A stretch of 64,000 nt of DNA from Pigmentiphaga sp. NML030171 (GCF_002188635.1 NZ_NINX01000035.1:124001-188000), one strand, 5' to 3'. Positions 48,473 to 57,216 are shown, counted from the stretch's first letter. Translations and numbers: made by a program. Notes: generated by a model from the letters alone, not told the origin.

Positions 48473-49543
48473 ATGAGTTTTCATATCGAATACCCGCGTA
48501 CGATACCGGCCCGGCGGCCGGGGGACTTCGCCCCGGCGGCACCGAAGTTCCAGGTCCGGTGGAGCGCACCCGTCACGACGGTCGTGGCGGACTACATCGC
48601 CGTACAGCGCCAGCCCTCGGACCTGGGCGCGGAACGGGCCTTCTTCGACAGGGCCCGGGCGGCATTCGCCAGCCCGTGGGGGCCGGATTGCTTCGACGAG
48701 GTCCGTTGCACGGACGAGGCCGGCTTCGCCAATTCCATCGTCATCGCATACTGGGTCGACCTGACGCGGTACGCGGCCTGGAAGCACCGCGACGCATTCA
48801 ACGGCTGGTTCGCATCGCCGGACCGGGAAAAGGAAGCGGTGGGCCATTGGCGCGAAACCCTGGTCGTGCCCTACGACCGGGTCGAGACGATTTTCTCCGA
48901 ACCTTACTACCGTGCGGGCATCGCGCGCACGAACGGCTGCGAACTGGAGCCCATGTATGTCGCCGGCTATTTCGGCGCGATGCGCGACCGGCTTCCCATT
49001 TCGGCCGTTGATCCGCTGGACTCCCCCCATGGGGACGAGGCTCCCGAAGGCGGGTTCGATGCCGGCGCCGGCAGGCGGATCAGGATAGACGTACCGCCCA
49101 ACGTGGTGAACATCCGCTCGGGCCAGTATTGGGCGCGGGCCGAAGGCGAGCAGCTGGACGACTATTACGCCAATCTGCAGCCCAAGCTGGACACGGGCAT
49201 GGCGTATCTCAAGGACCATGCCGGCACGACAGGGTGCCTGTCCCTGCGTTCGCTGGTCGCGCTGGACCGCGAAGGCAACGAGCTCAGGGAAACGTCCAAG
49301 CACGGCTATTTCCTTTCCCTGGCGCCGCTCGAGCGGTGGGCGGCCAGCCACAAGAGCCACCTCGACATCTTCAGGCACGCGCTGGCCAAGCGCCGGCAGT
49401 ACGGGGCCGAACGCAGCGTCGTCACCTGGCATGAAGTCTTCGTGATCGGCAGCACGCCTTCCTTTGAGTATGTGAACTGCCATTCAGGGACTGGCCTGCT
49501 GCGCTTTGCCCAGATCTGGGGAAGCGGCGTGGCGCGGCCTTGA
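48473..49543 (+). CDS. Aldoxime dehydratase (haem nitrile synthase)
   Basis: This 356-residue protein matches the phenylacetaldoxime dehydratase (OxdA/OxdRE) family in length and key positions. Ser216 (NIRSGQYWA) and Arg171/173 (GAMRDRLP) sit near the reported Ser219 and Arg178, His296 (KSHLDIF) near the proximal haem ligand His299, and His320 (VVTWHEVFVI) matches the catalytic His. The C-terminal FEYVNCHSGTGLL is conserved. The enzyme dehydrates aldoximes to nitriles at a ferrous haem. With the nitrilase it forms the aldoxime-nitrile pathway. The start has only a weak AGTGAG upstream; 23 bases separate it from the transporter gene. Confidence 0.88.
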   Translation: MSFHIEYPRTIPARRPGDFAPAAPKFQVRWSAPVTTVVADYIAVQRQPSDLGAERAFFDRARAAFASPWGPDCFDEVRCTDEAGFANSIVIAYWVDLTRYAAWKHRDAFNGWFASPDREKEAVGHWRETLVVPYDRVETIFSEPYYRAGIARTNGCELEPMYVAGYFGAMRDRLPISAVDPLDSPHGDEAPEGGFDAGAGRRIRIDVPPNVVNIRSGQYWARAEGEQLDDYYANLQPKLDTGMAYLKDHAGTTGCLSLRSLVALDREGNELRETSKHGYFLSLAPLERWAASHKSHLDIFRHALAKRRQYGAERSVVTWHEVFVIGSTPSFEYVNCHSGTGLLRFAQIWGSGVARP

Positions 49544-49557
49544 CCGGAGCCGCCGCC

Positions 49558-50184
49558 ATGCCCATCCGCCTGTATTCGATGACGTACTCGGGACACGGCC
49601 ATCGCGTGCAGTTGTTGCTGTCCCTGCTCGGACTGCCCTACGAGAAGATCGATGTCGATCCGCACGGCGGCGTCCTGAGGACGCCCGAGTTCCTGGCGAT
49701 GAATCCTTTCGGGCAGGTCCCCGCCATCGTCGACGGCGACACGATTCTTCACGATTCGAACGCCATCCTGGTGTACCTGGCGAAGAAGTACGGCGGGCCT
49801 GCCTGGCTGCCTGAGGACGCCGAAGGAAGTGCGCTCGTGCAGCAATGGTTCTCGCTGGCGGCCGGACCGATCGCGTTCGGTCCGTGCGCGGCGCGGCGAT
49901 TGCGGGTCTATGGCGAGGAACTGGTCCCCATGGGCCATGCGGTGGAGATCAGCATGAAGCTCTTTCCTGTGCTGGAGTCGATGCTGTCGGGGCGGATGTT
50001 CGCCATCGGGGAACATCCCTCGCTGGCGGATGTCGCGGCGTATACCTATATCGCGCATGCGCCGGAGGGTGGGCTGTCCCTGGAGGCGTACCCGGCTATC
50101 AGAGCCTGGCTGGAACGTGTCGAAGCATTGCCCGGCTTCGTCCCCATGCCGGAGGCACCCGCCCTTGACGAAACCCCGCCATAG
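49558..50184 (+). CDS. Glutathione S-transferase
   Basis: This 208-residue GST has the thioredoxin-like domain (IRLYSMTYSGHGHRVQLLLSLLGLPYEKIDVD ... NPFGQVPAIVDGDTILHDSNAILVYLAKKY) and a helical C-terminal domain. The glutathione gamma-glutamyl site D-S (LHDSNAI) is present. It starts 14 bases after the aldoxime dehydratase stop, with GGAG nine bases upstream. A role in detoxifying or conjugating a reactive aldoxime/nitrile product is plausible but unproven. Confidence 0.88.
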   Translation: MPIRLYSMTYSGHGHRVQLLLSLLGLPYEKIDVDPHGGVLRTPEFLAMNPFGQVPAIVDGDTILHDSNAILVYLAKKYGGPAWLPEDAEGSALVQQWFSLAAGPIAFGPCAARRLRVYGEELVPMGHAVEISMKLFPVLESMLSGRMFAIGEHPSLADVAAYTYIAHAPEGGLSLEAYPAIRAWLERVEALPGFVPMPEAPALDETPP

Positions 50185-50206
50185 GACGGCGGGAAGGGGA
50201 GGCGGA

Positions 50207-50443
50207 TTACTGCCGGTTGCCGCCCGTCTTGCTTCGAAACAGCATCCATTCCTCGACCACGCGTCCGTCCGGAAGGTGGCAATAGCCCACCGTTCCATTC
50301 GCTTCCTGGCGCAGCTCGACCCTGCCGCCTTGTTCGATGCAGTACTCGGACGCCGGGTTTGCGATCCGGGCGGTCCCGGCCCTATCGGGCATGTCCGCGC
50401 ATCCCGCCGCCAGGGCAAGGCCGATTACCAGGGGTGCTTTCAT
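50207..50443 (-). CDS. DUF333 lipoprotein
   Basis: This 78-residue protein has a lipoprotein signal (LALAAGC, Cys about 15-16) and the short DUF333 domain NPASEYCIEQGGRVELR ... GYCHLPDGRVVEEW. The second ATG (50443) has AAGGA seven bases upstream and is preferred over 50458. Function is unknown. It lies 33 bases after the PAS-LuxR gene on the same strand, so it may be in the same transcript. Confidence 0.78.
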   Translation of the reverse strand: MKAPLVIGLALAAGCADMPDRAGTARIANPASEYCIEQGGRVELRQEANGTVGYCHLPDGRVVEEWMLFRSKTGGNRQ

Positions 50444-50476
50444 CTGAAGTCCTTTCATGTGTTGCCATATCCTCGT

Positions 50477-51028
50477 TCAAGCCGACAGCATCCGATGAAT
50501 CAGGTCCGCCGTATTCGTCGCTGAAAATTTCTTCATCAGACTCGCGCGAAACACCTCCACCGTGCGCGGACTGATGCCGAGTTCCCGGGCGATCACTTTC
50601 GAGGTCTTGCCGTCCAGGAGTCGCGATGCGACTTCGCGCTCGCGAGGCGTCAGGGCCTCCGACGTGTGCGGCCGCTCGGCGCTGACATCCTCGAAGGTCC
50701 AGATCCCTGCCTCGTGCGGGCGCTCGCGGTTGAAGGCCCGGCCGGTCACGCGGCACCAGAAGTGCTGGCCGGTGGCGCGCTTCATGATACGCGTATCGGC
50801 ATAGCGCCCATGCTTGTTCAGGATGGGGGCGATGCGCCTGCCCAGGCGCTCGAATTCCTCGGTCGTGGGATACAGCTCGCGGAACGACGCGCCCAGCAGG
50901 ATTTCCCGGGACGCGTGGAAGACGTCGCAGACATAGCTGTTGCAGTCGACGATGATCCGGTTCTTCGAGAGAGCGAGGCCGATGGGCGCCATCTCGAAGG
51001 CCAGGCGATAGTCCGAGTCGGTGGACAC
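50477..51028 (-). CDS. PAS-LuxR transcriptional regulator
   Basis: This 183-residue regulator has an N-terminal PAS domain (about 5-118: MAPIGLALSKNRIIVDCNSYVCDVF, RASREILLGASF-like, FWCRVTGRAFN) and a C-terminal LuxR/FixJ helix-turn-helix (LTPREREVASRLLDGKTSKVIARELGISPRTVEVFRASLMKKF). It has no receiver, so it presumably senses a small ligand or redox state directly. It is divergent from the 3-oxoacid CoA-transferase genes; the tandem CTACGTAG site between them is the probable operator. The effector and exact targets are inference. Confidence 0.84.
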   Translation of the reverse strand: MSTDSDYRLAFEMAPIGLALSKNRIIVDCNSYVCDVFHASREILLGASFRELYPTTEEFERLGRRIAPILNKHGRYADTRIMKRATGQHFWCRVTGRAFNRERPHEAGIWTFEDVSAERPHTSEALTPREREVASRLLDGKTSKVIARELGISPRTVEVFRASLMKKFSATNTADLIHRMLSA

Positions 51029-51045
51029 CGGCGCTCCTAAGCAAA

Positions 51046-51067
51046 ACTACGTAGATGGCTACGTAGT
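51046..51067. promoter_or_regulatory. Tandem CTACGTAG operator
   Basis: ACTACGTAG-ATGG-CTACGTAGT is a perfect dyad of 9-bp arms, and each arm contains the self-palindrome CTACGTAG, so two identical 8-bp sites lie 12 bp apart. It sits 18 bases before the regulator start and 78 bases before scoA. Confidence 0.75.
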
Positions 51068-51144
51068 ATCTTTCAAACGCTCGCCTTGCGCCAGCCCCTG
51101 GCCGCGAAGGCGATGCGGTGGTTCCAGTCCTTGGAGGAGGTGTC

Positions 51145-51849
51145 GTGAACAAGATTTATCCATCCGCCCCCGATGCGCTCGCGGGCGTCGTGAAAGACGA
51201 GCAGATGATCGCGGTGGGCGGCTTCGGCCTGTGCGGTATCCCGGAGGCGCTGATCGAGGCACTGCGTGCCTCGGGCGTCAAGGGCCTGACCGTGATCTCG
51301 AACAACGCCGGCGTGGACGGCTTCGGGCTGGGCAAGCTGCTGGAGACGCGGCAGATCCGGAAGATGATCTCGTCCTACGTGGGCGAGAACAAGGAGTTCG
51401 AACGCCAGTACCTGAGCGGCGAGCTGGAGCTGGAGTTCACGCCGCAGGGCACGCTGGCCGAGAAGCTGCGCGCCGGCGGGGCGGGCATCCCGGCCTTTTT
51501 CACCAAGACGGGCGTGGGGACCCTGGTCGCCGAAGGCAAGGAGCTTCGCGAGTTCGACGGGGAAACCTATGTGATGGAACGGTCCCTGGTGCCCGACGTG
51601 GCCCTGGTCAAGGCGCATGTGGCCGACCGTGCCGGCAACCTGCGCTTCCGCTACACGGCTCGCAACTTCAATCCGGCGGCCGCCACGGCGGGAAGGATTA
51701 CCATTGCCGAGGTCGAGGAGATCGTCGAGGTCGGCGATCTGGCGCCCGACGACATCCATCTGCCGGGCATCTACATCCATCGCATCGTGCAGAACAGCCA
51801 TCCTGAAAAACGGATCGAACAGCGCACGACGACCAAGGCGGAGAATTGA
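51145..51849 (+). CDS. 3-oxoacid CoA-transferase subunit A
   Basis: This 234-residue subunit has the family start ([39 protein letters not shown]) and [11 protein letters not shown]. It transfers CoA from succinyl-CoA to a 3-oxo acid (acetoacetate or 3-oxoadipate) with subunit B. The GTG start is preceded by the strong site GGAGGAGG. It is divergent from the PAS-LuxR regulator. Both Sco (ketone-body) and PcaI (3-oxoadipate) identities are possible. Confidence 0.92.
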   Translation: MNKIYPSAPDALAGVVKDEQMIAVGGFGLCGIPEALIEALRASGVKGLTVISNNAGVDGFGLGKLLETRQIRKMISSYVGENKEFERQYLSGELELEFTPQGTLAEKLRAGGAGIPAFFTKTGVGTLVAEGKELREFDGETYVMERSLVPDVALVKAHVADRAGNLRFRYTARNFNPAAATAGRITIAEVEEIVEVGDLAPDDIHLPGIYIHRIVQNSHPEKRIEQRTTTKAEN

Positions 51850-51851
51850 TC

Positions 51852-52496
51852 ATGGCATGGAGCAAGGACCAGATGGCGGCGCGGGCCGCCCGGGAACTGC
51901 GCGACGGTTTCTACGTGAATCTGGGGATCGGCATCCCGACCCTGGTGGCCAACCACGTGCCGGGCGATATCGAGGTCTGGCTGCAGTCCGAGAACGGCAT
52001 GCTGGGCATCGGCCCGTTCCCGACCGAGGACCAGGTGGATGCGGACCTCATCAACGCGGGCAAGCAGACCGTGACCACGCTGCCGGGATCGTCGATCTTC
52101 GGCAGCGACCAGAGCTTCGCGATGATCCGCGGCGGCAAGATCAACCTGTCCATCCTGGGCGCCATGCAGGTCAGCGGGAAGGGCGACCTGGCCAACTGGA
52201 TGATCCCCGGCAAGATGGTCAAGGGCATGGGGGGCGCGATGGACCTCGTGGCCGGCGTCGAGCGGGTGGTGATCCTGATGGAGCACGTGGCCAGGAAGAA
52301 GGATGGCGGCTACGAGCTGAAGATACTGCCCGAGTGCACGCTGCCCCTGACGGGCGTCGGTGTCGTGGACCGCATCATCACCGACCTTGGCGTGATCGAT
52401 GTGACGGCGGACGGGCTGGTGCTGGTGGAGCTGGCGGAAGGCGTCAGCGCCGAGGAGATCCAGGCCAAGACGGGTGTGCCGTTGAAGATGTCGTAG
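51852..52496 (+). CDS. 3-oxoacid CoA-transferase subunit B
   Basis: This 214-residue subunit has the catalytic glutamate in the SENG motif ([10 protein letters not shown], Glu47), which forms the glutamyl-CoA thioester, and [29 protein letters not shown]. It begins two bases after the A subunit stop; GGAG nine bases upstream supports the ATG at 51852. It completes the A2B2 transferase. Confidence 0.93.
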   Translation: MAWSKDQMAARAARELRDGFYVNLGIGIPTLVANHVPGDIEVWLQSENGMLGIGPFPTEDQVDADLINAGKQTVTTLPGSSIFGSDQSFAMIRGGKINLSILGAMQVSGKGDLANWMIPGKMVKGMGGAMDLVAGVERVVILMEHVARKKDGGYELKILPECTLPLTGVGVVDRIITDLGVIDVTADGLVLVELAEGVSAEEIQAKTGVPLKMS

Positions 52497-52585
52497 GGGC
52501 CGCGTAGCGCCGGCATGGAAAGGACGGTACCCCCGTCCACAACCGGCCTGGCTGACGGCGAGTCCCCGCATGGCATCCCTTTCTG

Positions 52586-52657
52586 AAACGATCGTATAAA
52601 AAATAAATACGTATCCCAATATTTGGGATAAATTAATAGAAATAAAACGATCGTTTT
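52586..52657. promoter_or_regulatory. Symmetric three-dyad control region before a Bug gene
   Basis: Three dyads occur in 72 A/T-rich bases: ACGATCGT (52588-52595), TATCCCAA-TAT-TTGGGATA (52612-52630, perfect) and AAAACGATCGTTTT (52644-52657, perfect). The outer two share the AACGATCGT core and are 59 bp apart, with the middle dyad exactly halfway. A TATAAA element overlaps the first. The core resembles TetR-type operators. Confidence 0.7.
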
Positions 52658-52671
52658 AGAACGGAGGCGCC

Positions 52672-53634
52672 ATGCGGTACATCACGGCGGTATTCGCGTT
52701 GTTGTCGTGCCTGGTCGCCGCCGGCGCCATGGCCCGGGACTATCCGGCGCATCCCATCCGGTGGCTGGTTCCCTATCCGCCAGGGGGCGGCGCCGACAAC
52801 GTGGCGCGTGTCGTCACGCAGCGGCTGTCGCGCACGCTCGGGCAGCCGATCGTGGTGGACAACCGGCCGGGCGGCAACACCATCATCGGCACGCAGGCGC
52901 TGCTGTCCGCCGCGCGTGACGGCTACACCGTGATGAACACCGCCGAGCAGATCGCCGTCAATGCCGCGCTGTATCCCGGCCTGAAGTATTCCGCGCAGCG
53001 TGACCTCGATTTCGTGGCGCTCCTGGTGCGCACGCCCTTGCTCCTGCTGGCGCGACGGGATCTGCCCGTCTCGGACGCCGCGGGGCTCTTCGCCTACATG
53101 AAGGAACGCGGCGACCGGCTCACTTATGGAAGCTGGGGGCAGGGCGGGATGAACCACTTGACCATGGAGGCCCTGGCCGCACGAGTGGGCGTGCATCCGA
53201 CCCACGTGCCGTTTCCGGGGGCGGCGCCGGCCATGCGCGATCTCCTGGGCGGCCAGATCGACCTCTATTTTTCCGATCCCGCCACGGCGCTGCCCTACCT
53301 GCGCACGGGCAAGCTGAAAGTCTTGCTGGTATCCACCCGCGAGCGCCTGCCGTATCTTCCCGACGTGCCCACCGTGCACGAAAGCGGCTATCCCGGGTTC
53401 GACATGTACAGCTGGCAAGGCGTGCTGGCCCCCAAGGGTATCCCGCCGCGGGTACTGAAGACCCTGGCCGCCGCGATACGCGAGACGCTGCAACAGCCCG
53501 AGGTGGACAAGGAACTGCGCGAGCGCGGCTTCATTCCGGATCCCGGCACGCCCGAGCAGTTCCGGGCGTTCTTCCTGCGCAGCCAGGCGGAGCTGGGAGA
53601 CATCGTGCGCAGGCGGAACATCCGGATCCAGTGA
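52672..53634 (+). CDS. Bug/TctC-type periplasmic solute receptor
   Basis: This 320-residue receptor has a signal peptide (AVFALLSCLVAAGAMA) and the Bug pattern: HPIRWLVPYPPGGGADNVAR, GQPIVVDNRPGGNTIIGTQAL, THVPFPGAAPAMRDLLGGQ. The usual HVPYKG is HVPFPG. A strong GGAGG lies before the ATG. It is a single gene, and its upstream region holds the three-dyad control site, so it is probably tightly regulated by ligand. No transporter membrane genes are nearby. Confidence 0.9.
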   Translation: MRYITAVFALLSCLVAAGAMARDYPAHPIRWLVPYPPGGGADNVARVVTQRLSRTLGQPIVVDNRPGGNTIIGTQALLSAARDGYTVMNTAEQIAVNAALYPGLKYSAQRDLDFVALLVRTPLLLLARRDLPVSDAAGLFAYMKERGDRLTYGSWGQGGMNHLTMEALAARVGVHPTHVPFPGAAPAMRDLLGGQIDLYFSDPATALPYLRTGKLKVLLVSTRERLPYLPDVPTVHESGYPGFDMYSWQGVLAPKGIPPRVLKTLAAAIRETLQQPEVDKELRERGFIPDPGTPEQFRAFFLRSQAELGDIVRRRNIRIQ

Positions 53635-53706
53635 CCGCGGGGCCGGCATGCGCGGCTGCCGCGAGTGCGCTATCTTAGGTCCCTGTCCGTCGACGGCGTG
53701 CCGCGT

Positions 53707-54618
53707 ATGAGCCTGATAACAAGAAAACCCGCCATGGCCGGGAGCCTGCCCAGAACGCCCGTGCCGGCGGGGGTCTTCAGGTTTGCGCTGGATGCGCTGC
53801 CCGATGGCGTGCTGCTGGTCGATGCCGACAGGCGGGTGATCTATGCCAACAAGGCCTTCATGCTGCTGTGGCAGTTTCCGGAGGAGGCCTGGGAAGGATG
53901 GAGCGAAAGCCGGATGCTGGCCCACGCCAGCGACCAGCTTGCCGATCCCGGCCGCTTCCTGGAACACGTCGAGGCCCTTCATCCCACGGATGAGGCCTAC
54001 CGCGACGAACTGCACTTCAAGGATGGACGCGTCTTCGCCCGCCGCAGCGTGCCCTTCGCTGCGGATGGATCCTTCCGCGCGCGGATCTGGATCTTCACCG
54101 ACATCACCGACGCCAGGTCCTCGCTGCTGGATCCCTTATCGGGCGTTCCCAACCGCCGCGCCTACACGCTGGAGTTTCCCCCCTTCGTCGAAGCGGCCGA
54201 CGACGGGTTGTTGAAGTGCGTGGCGATCCTCGACGTCGACAACTTCAAGGCCTACAACGACCGCTATGGCCATGCCGCGGGCGACCGGGTGCTCAAGCGC
54301 GTGGGCGGCCTGTTGCGCGGCATGCTGGGCCGGTCCGACGACCGGGTCTTCCGGATAGGCGGCGAAGAGTTCCTGGTGGCCTGCCGCCTGAGAGAGGACG
54401 CCGAGGGCGAGTGTTTCTGCGACGGGATGCGCACGGCCATCGCGGGCATGGGGATTGCTCATCGGGGCAATCCGCCGCATGGCGTCGTGACGGCGTCGAT
54501 AGGGTTCGGCATCTTCCGGGGCGAACGCCGCACGGCCGAGGTCTTCGACCGTGTGGATGCCGCGCTCTACCAGGCCAAGGCCGAGGGGCGCAACACCTTG
54601 CGGCGAGCGAGCTTATAG
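53707..54618 (+). CDS. PAS-GGDEF diguanylate cyclase
   Basis: This 303-residue soluble protein has a PAS-like domain (about 20-130: ALDALPDGVLLVDADRRVIYANKAFMLLW) and a GGDEF domain (about 140-303). It contains DPLSGVPNRRAY, the substrate/metal Asp in AILDVDNFKAYNDRYGHAAGD, the active GGEEF motif and, five residues earlier, an RxxD inhibition site (RSDD). It makes c-di-GMP in response to an intracellular signal. The start is uncertain: 53707 and 53734 both lack a ribosome site. Confidence 0.87.
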   Translation: MSLITRKPAMAGSLPRTPVPAGVFRFALDALPDGVLLVDADRRVIYANKAFMLLWQFPEEAWEGWSESRMLAHASDQLADPGRFLEHVEALHPTDEAYRDELHFKDGRVFARRSVPFAADGSFRARIWIFTDITDARSSLLDPLSGVPNRRAYTLEFPPFVEAADDGLLKCVAILDVDNFKAYNDRYGHAAGDRVLKRVGGLLRGMLGRSDDRVFRIGGEEFLVACRLREDAEGECFCDGMRTAIAGMGIAHRGNPPHGVVTASIGFGIFRGERRTAEVFDRVDAALYQAKAEGRNTLRRASL

Positions 54619-54644
54619 CGCAGACACGCGAAAGGACGAGGAGC

Positions 54645-55184
54645 ATGGCGATGGAAACGGCAGGGCTGGAAGTGTGGACGGTGGGACATTCCACGCATTC
54701 CCTGGAAGCGTTCCTGGCGATGCTGGCCGCCCATGACATCGAGGCGATCGCCGACGTGCGGCGGCACGCGGGTTCACGCAAGTATCCTCACTTCAATCCG
54801 GATGCGCTGGGCCGCGCGCTGGCGCAGGCCGGGGTGGAGTATGTGCCGCTGCCGGAACTCGGCGGCCGGCGTTCCCCCCTTGCGGATTCCCATAACACCG
54901 TATGGCGCAACCCATCGTTCCGCGGGTATGCGGACTACATGGAGACCGAAGACTTTCGCCTGGGCGTCGATCGGCTGCTGGCATTGGCTCGCCGCCGGCG
55001 GACCGCCGTCATGTGCGCGGAAGCCGTGTGGTGGCGATGCCACCGGTCGCTGATCGCCGATTACCTGAAGGCGAGGGGCGTCTGCGTCAGGCACATCCTG
55101 GGGCCCGGGAAGAGCGAGGTTCATCCGTATACGTCGGCAGCTCGGATCCGGGACGGCGCGTTGACCTACATGCCGGACGCCTGA
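54645..55184 (+). CDS. DUF488 protein
   Basis: This 179-residue protein has the DUF488 landmarks WTVGHSTHSLEAFL, IADVRRHAGSRKYPHFN and the Cys-containing CAEAVWWRCHRSLIADYL. The family is of unknown function; a phosphatase-like or nucleic-acid role has been suggested. AAAGGACGAGGAGC precedes the ATG. It follows the diguanylate cyclase by 26 bases and may be co-transcribed. Confidence 0.82.
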   Translation: MAMETAGLEVWTVGHSTHSLEAFLAMLAAHDIEAIADVRRHAGSRKYPHFNPDALGRALAQAGVEYVPLPELGGRRSPLADSHNTVWRNPSFRGYADYMETEDFRLGVDRLLALARRRRTAVMCAEAVWWRCHRSLIADYLKARGVCVRHILGPGKSEVHPYTSAARIRDGALTYMPDA

Positions 55185-55242
55185 AACGCCGGCACGCACG
55201 GACAGGAGGAACCGCCATGGCGCGGCGCATAAGGGGTCGGCG

Positions 55243-56010
55243 CTACACCGCCGTATACCCGCCATCGGCCAGCAGGTCCGTGCCCGTGACGAAGGCCGCC
55301 GCGTCGCTGGCCAGGAACAGCGCCGCCTCGGCGATCTCGGCAGGGGTGGCGATGCGGCCCATGGGATGGCGGGGCGCCAGTTGGGCGCTCGCGGCCGCTT
55401 CGCAGCCGTACCGGCGAGTGAGCCGGCTGGTCATCACCGATCCCGGCGACAGGCTGACGGCGCGGATACCCTGCTGCGCATAGTCCACGGCGATCGAGCG
55501 GGTCAGGCCCAGCAGGGCCGCCTTGCTGGTGCTGTAGGCGCCCGCGCCGGGATTGGTCACGTGGCCGAGCTGGGACGCGACGTTCAGGACGACCGCGCCC
55601 GGCGCGCCCAGCAGGTGCGGAATGGCCCACTTGGCCATCAGGAAGGCGCCGGTCACGTTCACGTCCAGCGCCTGTTGCCAGTCATCCACCCCCAGTTCGG
55701 CCAGCGGCAGCCGTGGCGACACGATGGCCGCGTTGTTGACCAGGACGTGCAGCGCGCCGAAATGGGCAACCGCGGCTTCGACCGCCTGGCGCGAAGACCC
55801 GGCGTCGGCCACGTCGCAGCCCAGTGCCAGGCTGCGTTCCGGGCAGGGTCCCCGGCCGATGCGCGCCTCCGCCTCGGCCTGGTTCCGATCCAGCCATGCC
55901 ACGCTGGCGCCGGCCAGCAGGAAGCGGCCGGCGATCGCCGCGCCCAGGTCGCCCGCGGCGCCGGTCACGATCGCGACCCGACCGGACAGTGGGAGGTGGG
56001 AAGAGTCCAT
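55243..56010 (-). CDS. Short-chain dehydrogenase/reductase
   Basis: This 255-residue SDR has TGAAGDLG (cofactor), LDRNQAE (Asp after strand 2, NAD preference), NNAAI, the catalytic Ser in NVASQLGHV and YSTSKAALLG (YxxxK), and ends with GTDLLADGGYTAV. It oxidises or reduces a hydroxy/oxo group; the substrate is unknown. It is divergent from a Bug receptor over 183 A/T-rich bases, so both may share a signal. Confidence 0.87.
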   Translation of the reverse strand: MDSSHLPLSGRVAIVTGAAGDLGAAIAGRFLLAGASVAWLDRNQAEAEARIGRGPCPERSLALGCDVADAGSSRQAVEAAVAHFGALHVLVNNAAIVSPRLPLAELGVDDWQQALDVNVTGAFLMAKWAIPHLLGAPGAVVLNVASQLGHVTNPGAGAYSTSKAALLGLTRSIAVDYAQQGIRAVSLSPGSVMTSRLTRRYGCEAAASAQLAPRHPMGRIATPAEIAEAALFLASDAAAFVTGTDLLADGGYTAV

Positions 56011-56035
56011 GGGTTGCTCCGAGCTTCGGTTAATG

Positions 56036-56133
56036 TCGACACTTTTTCTTGATTGTCGGATATTTCGTCCTGTGGATTGACGTTTTTGGCGCTTTTATAG
56101 GGGTAAATATCTAGTTATTGGATAAAGTGTTGA
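56036..56133. promoter_or_regulatory. Inverted repeats in the SDR-Bug intergenic region
   Basis: TCGACACTTT (56036-56045) and AAAGTGTTGA (56124-56133) are inverted copies matching at 9 of 10 positions; the left also carries the palindrome TGTCGACA. They flank an A/T-rich core with TTGACG. They may be paired operator half-sites for a looped repressor. Confidence 0.4.
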
Positions 56134-56193
56134 TAGTTTTGTGAGTCAAGGTTTATCCTGAACCGGAAAATTCACTTTTCCTCAAGGCCGTCC

Positions 56194-57216
56194 ATGGGTA
56201 CCGCTTCCGATCCGTCTCACGTCAATACGCGCCGGCGCCTGCTGCTGGCAGCGGCGCCCCTTGCCGCTTCGGCCTTTTCGGGCGGCGCGCGCGCCGCCGC
56301 GGCCGGGGCGGACTATCCGACGCGCCAGTTGACGCTGGTCTGTCCGTTCCCCGCGGGCGGGTCGGCCGACACGGTCAGCCGCCTGGCGGCGCACGCCCTG
56401 GCAGCCGAGCTGGGGCAGTCGGTGGTGGTCGAGAACAAGGCCGGGGCGGGCGGCAACATCGCCGCGGACTATGTCGCGCGGGCGCCGGCCGATGGCTACA
56501 CCCTGCTGGTGGCGGGGCAGGCCATCCTGGCCATCAACAAGCCGCTCTACCGCAAGCTGCCGTACGACGCGGAAAAGCAGTTCCGCTTCGTGTCCATGAT
56601 CGCGTCCATGCCGAACGTGCTGGTCATCAATCCCAAGACGGTGCCGGTGGCCGGCATCAAGGAGTTCGTCGCCTATGTGAAGGCCCATCCGGGCGACGTC
56701 AGCTACGGCTCGAACGGCGTCGGCTCGCTGTCGCACCTGACGACCGAGATGCTCGCCAAGGCGGGGGGCATGAAGTTCCTGCATGTTCCGTACAAGGGCA
56801 GCGCGCCGCTGATGGTGGACCTGGTGGCGGGGCGCCTGGGGTTCTGCTTCACGGGATCGGCGCTGGCGGCGCAGATGGTGAAGGAGGGCAGCGTGAAGGC
56901 CCTGGCGGTCACGACGAGCGAACGGATCCGCGCGCTGGCGGACGTGCCCACGCTGGTCGAGTCGGGCTTCCCGGAGCTCAACGCGCCGAGCTGGTTTTCG
57001 ATCGTGGCGCCCTCGGGCGTCAAGCCCGAGGTGTTCGCGCGGCTGAGCAAGGCCATGGCCCGCGTGACCGCCTCGCCGGACTACATCGCCGCGTTGGACA
57101 AGGCGGCCAGCATCGTCGAACCGATGGATCCGGCCGCGGGCGAGGCACGCTTGAAGCGCGAGCGCGCGTTCTGGACCGAAGCGGTGACCATGACGGGGGC
57201 GACGGCCCACGATTGA
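56194..57216 (+). CDS. Bug-type receptor with Tat-like signal peptide
   Basis: This 340-residue receptor begins with an unusual leader: NTRRRLLLAAAPLAASAFSGGARA, with a twin-arginine motif resembling Tat signals, unlike the Sec leaders of the other Bug proteins here. The mature part shows YPTRQLTLVCPFPAGGSADTVSR, GQSVVVENKAGAGGNIAADYV and LHVPYKGSAPLMVDLVAGR. It is divergent from the SDR and precedes a dioxygenase gene. If Tat-exported, it may be folded with a cofactor or ligand. Confidence 0.87.
   Translation: MGTASDPSHVNTRRRLLLAAAPLAASAFSGGARAAAAGADYPTRQLTLVCPFPAGGSADTVSRLAAHALAAELGQSVVVENKAGAGGNIAADYVARAPADGYTLLVAGQAILAINKPLYRKLPYDAEKQFRFVSMIASMPNVLVINPKTVPVAGIKEFVAYVKAHPGDVSYGSNGVGSLSHLTTEMLAKAGGMKFLHVPYKGSAPLMVDLVAGRLGFCFTGSALAAQMVKEGSVKALAVTTSERIRALADVPTLVESGFPELNAPSWFSIVAPSGVKPEVFARLSKAMARVTASPDYIAALDKAASIVEPMDPAAGEARLKRERAFWTEAVTMTGATAHD

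Noticed and set aside
55217-55483. ATG with AGGAGG opposite the SDR gene
   Set aside because: Despite the good ribosome site, the frame is a shadow of the SDR with no family resemblance.
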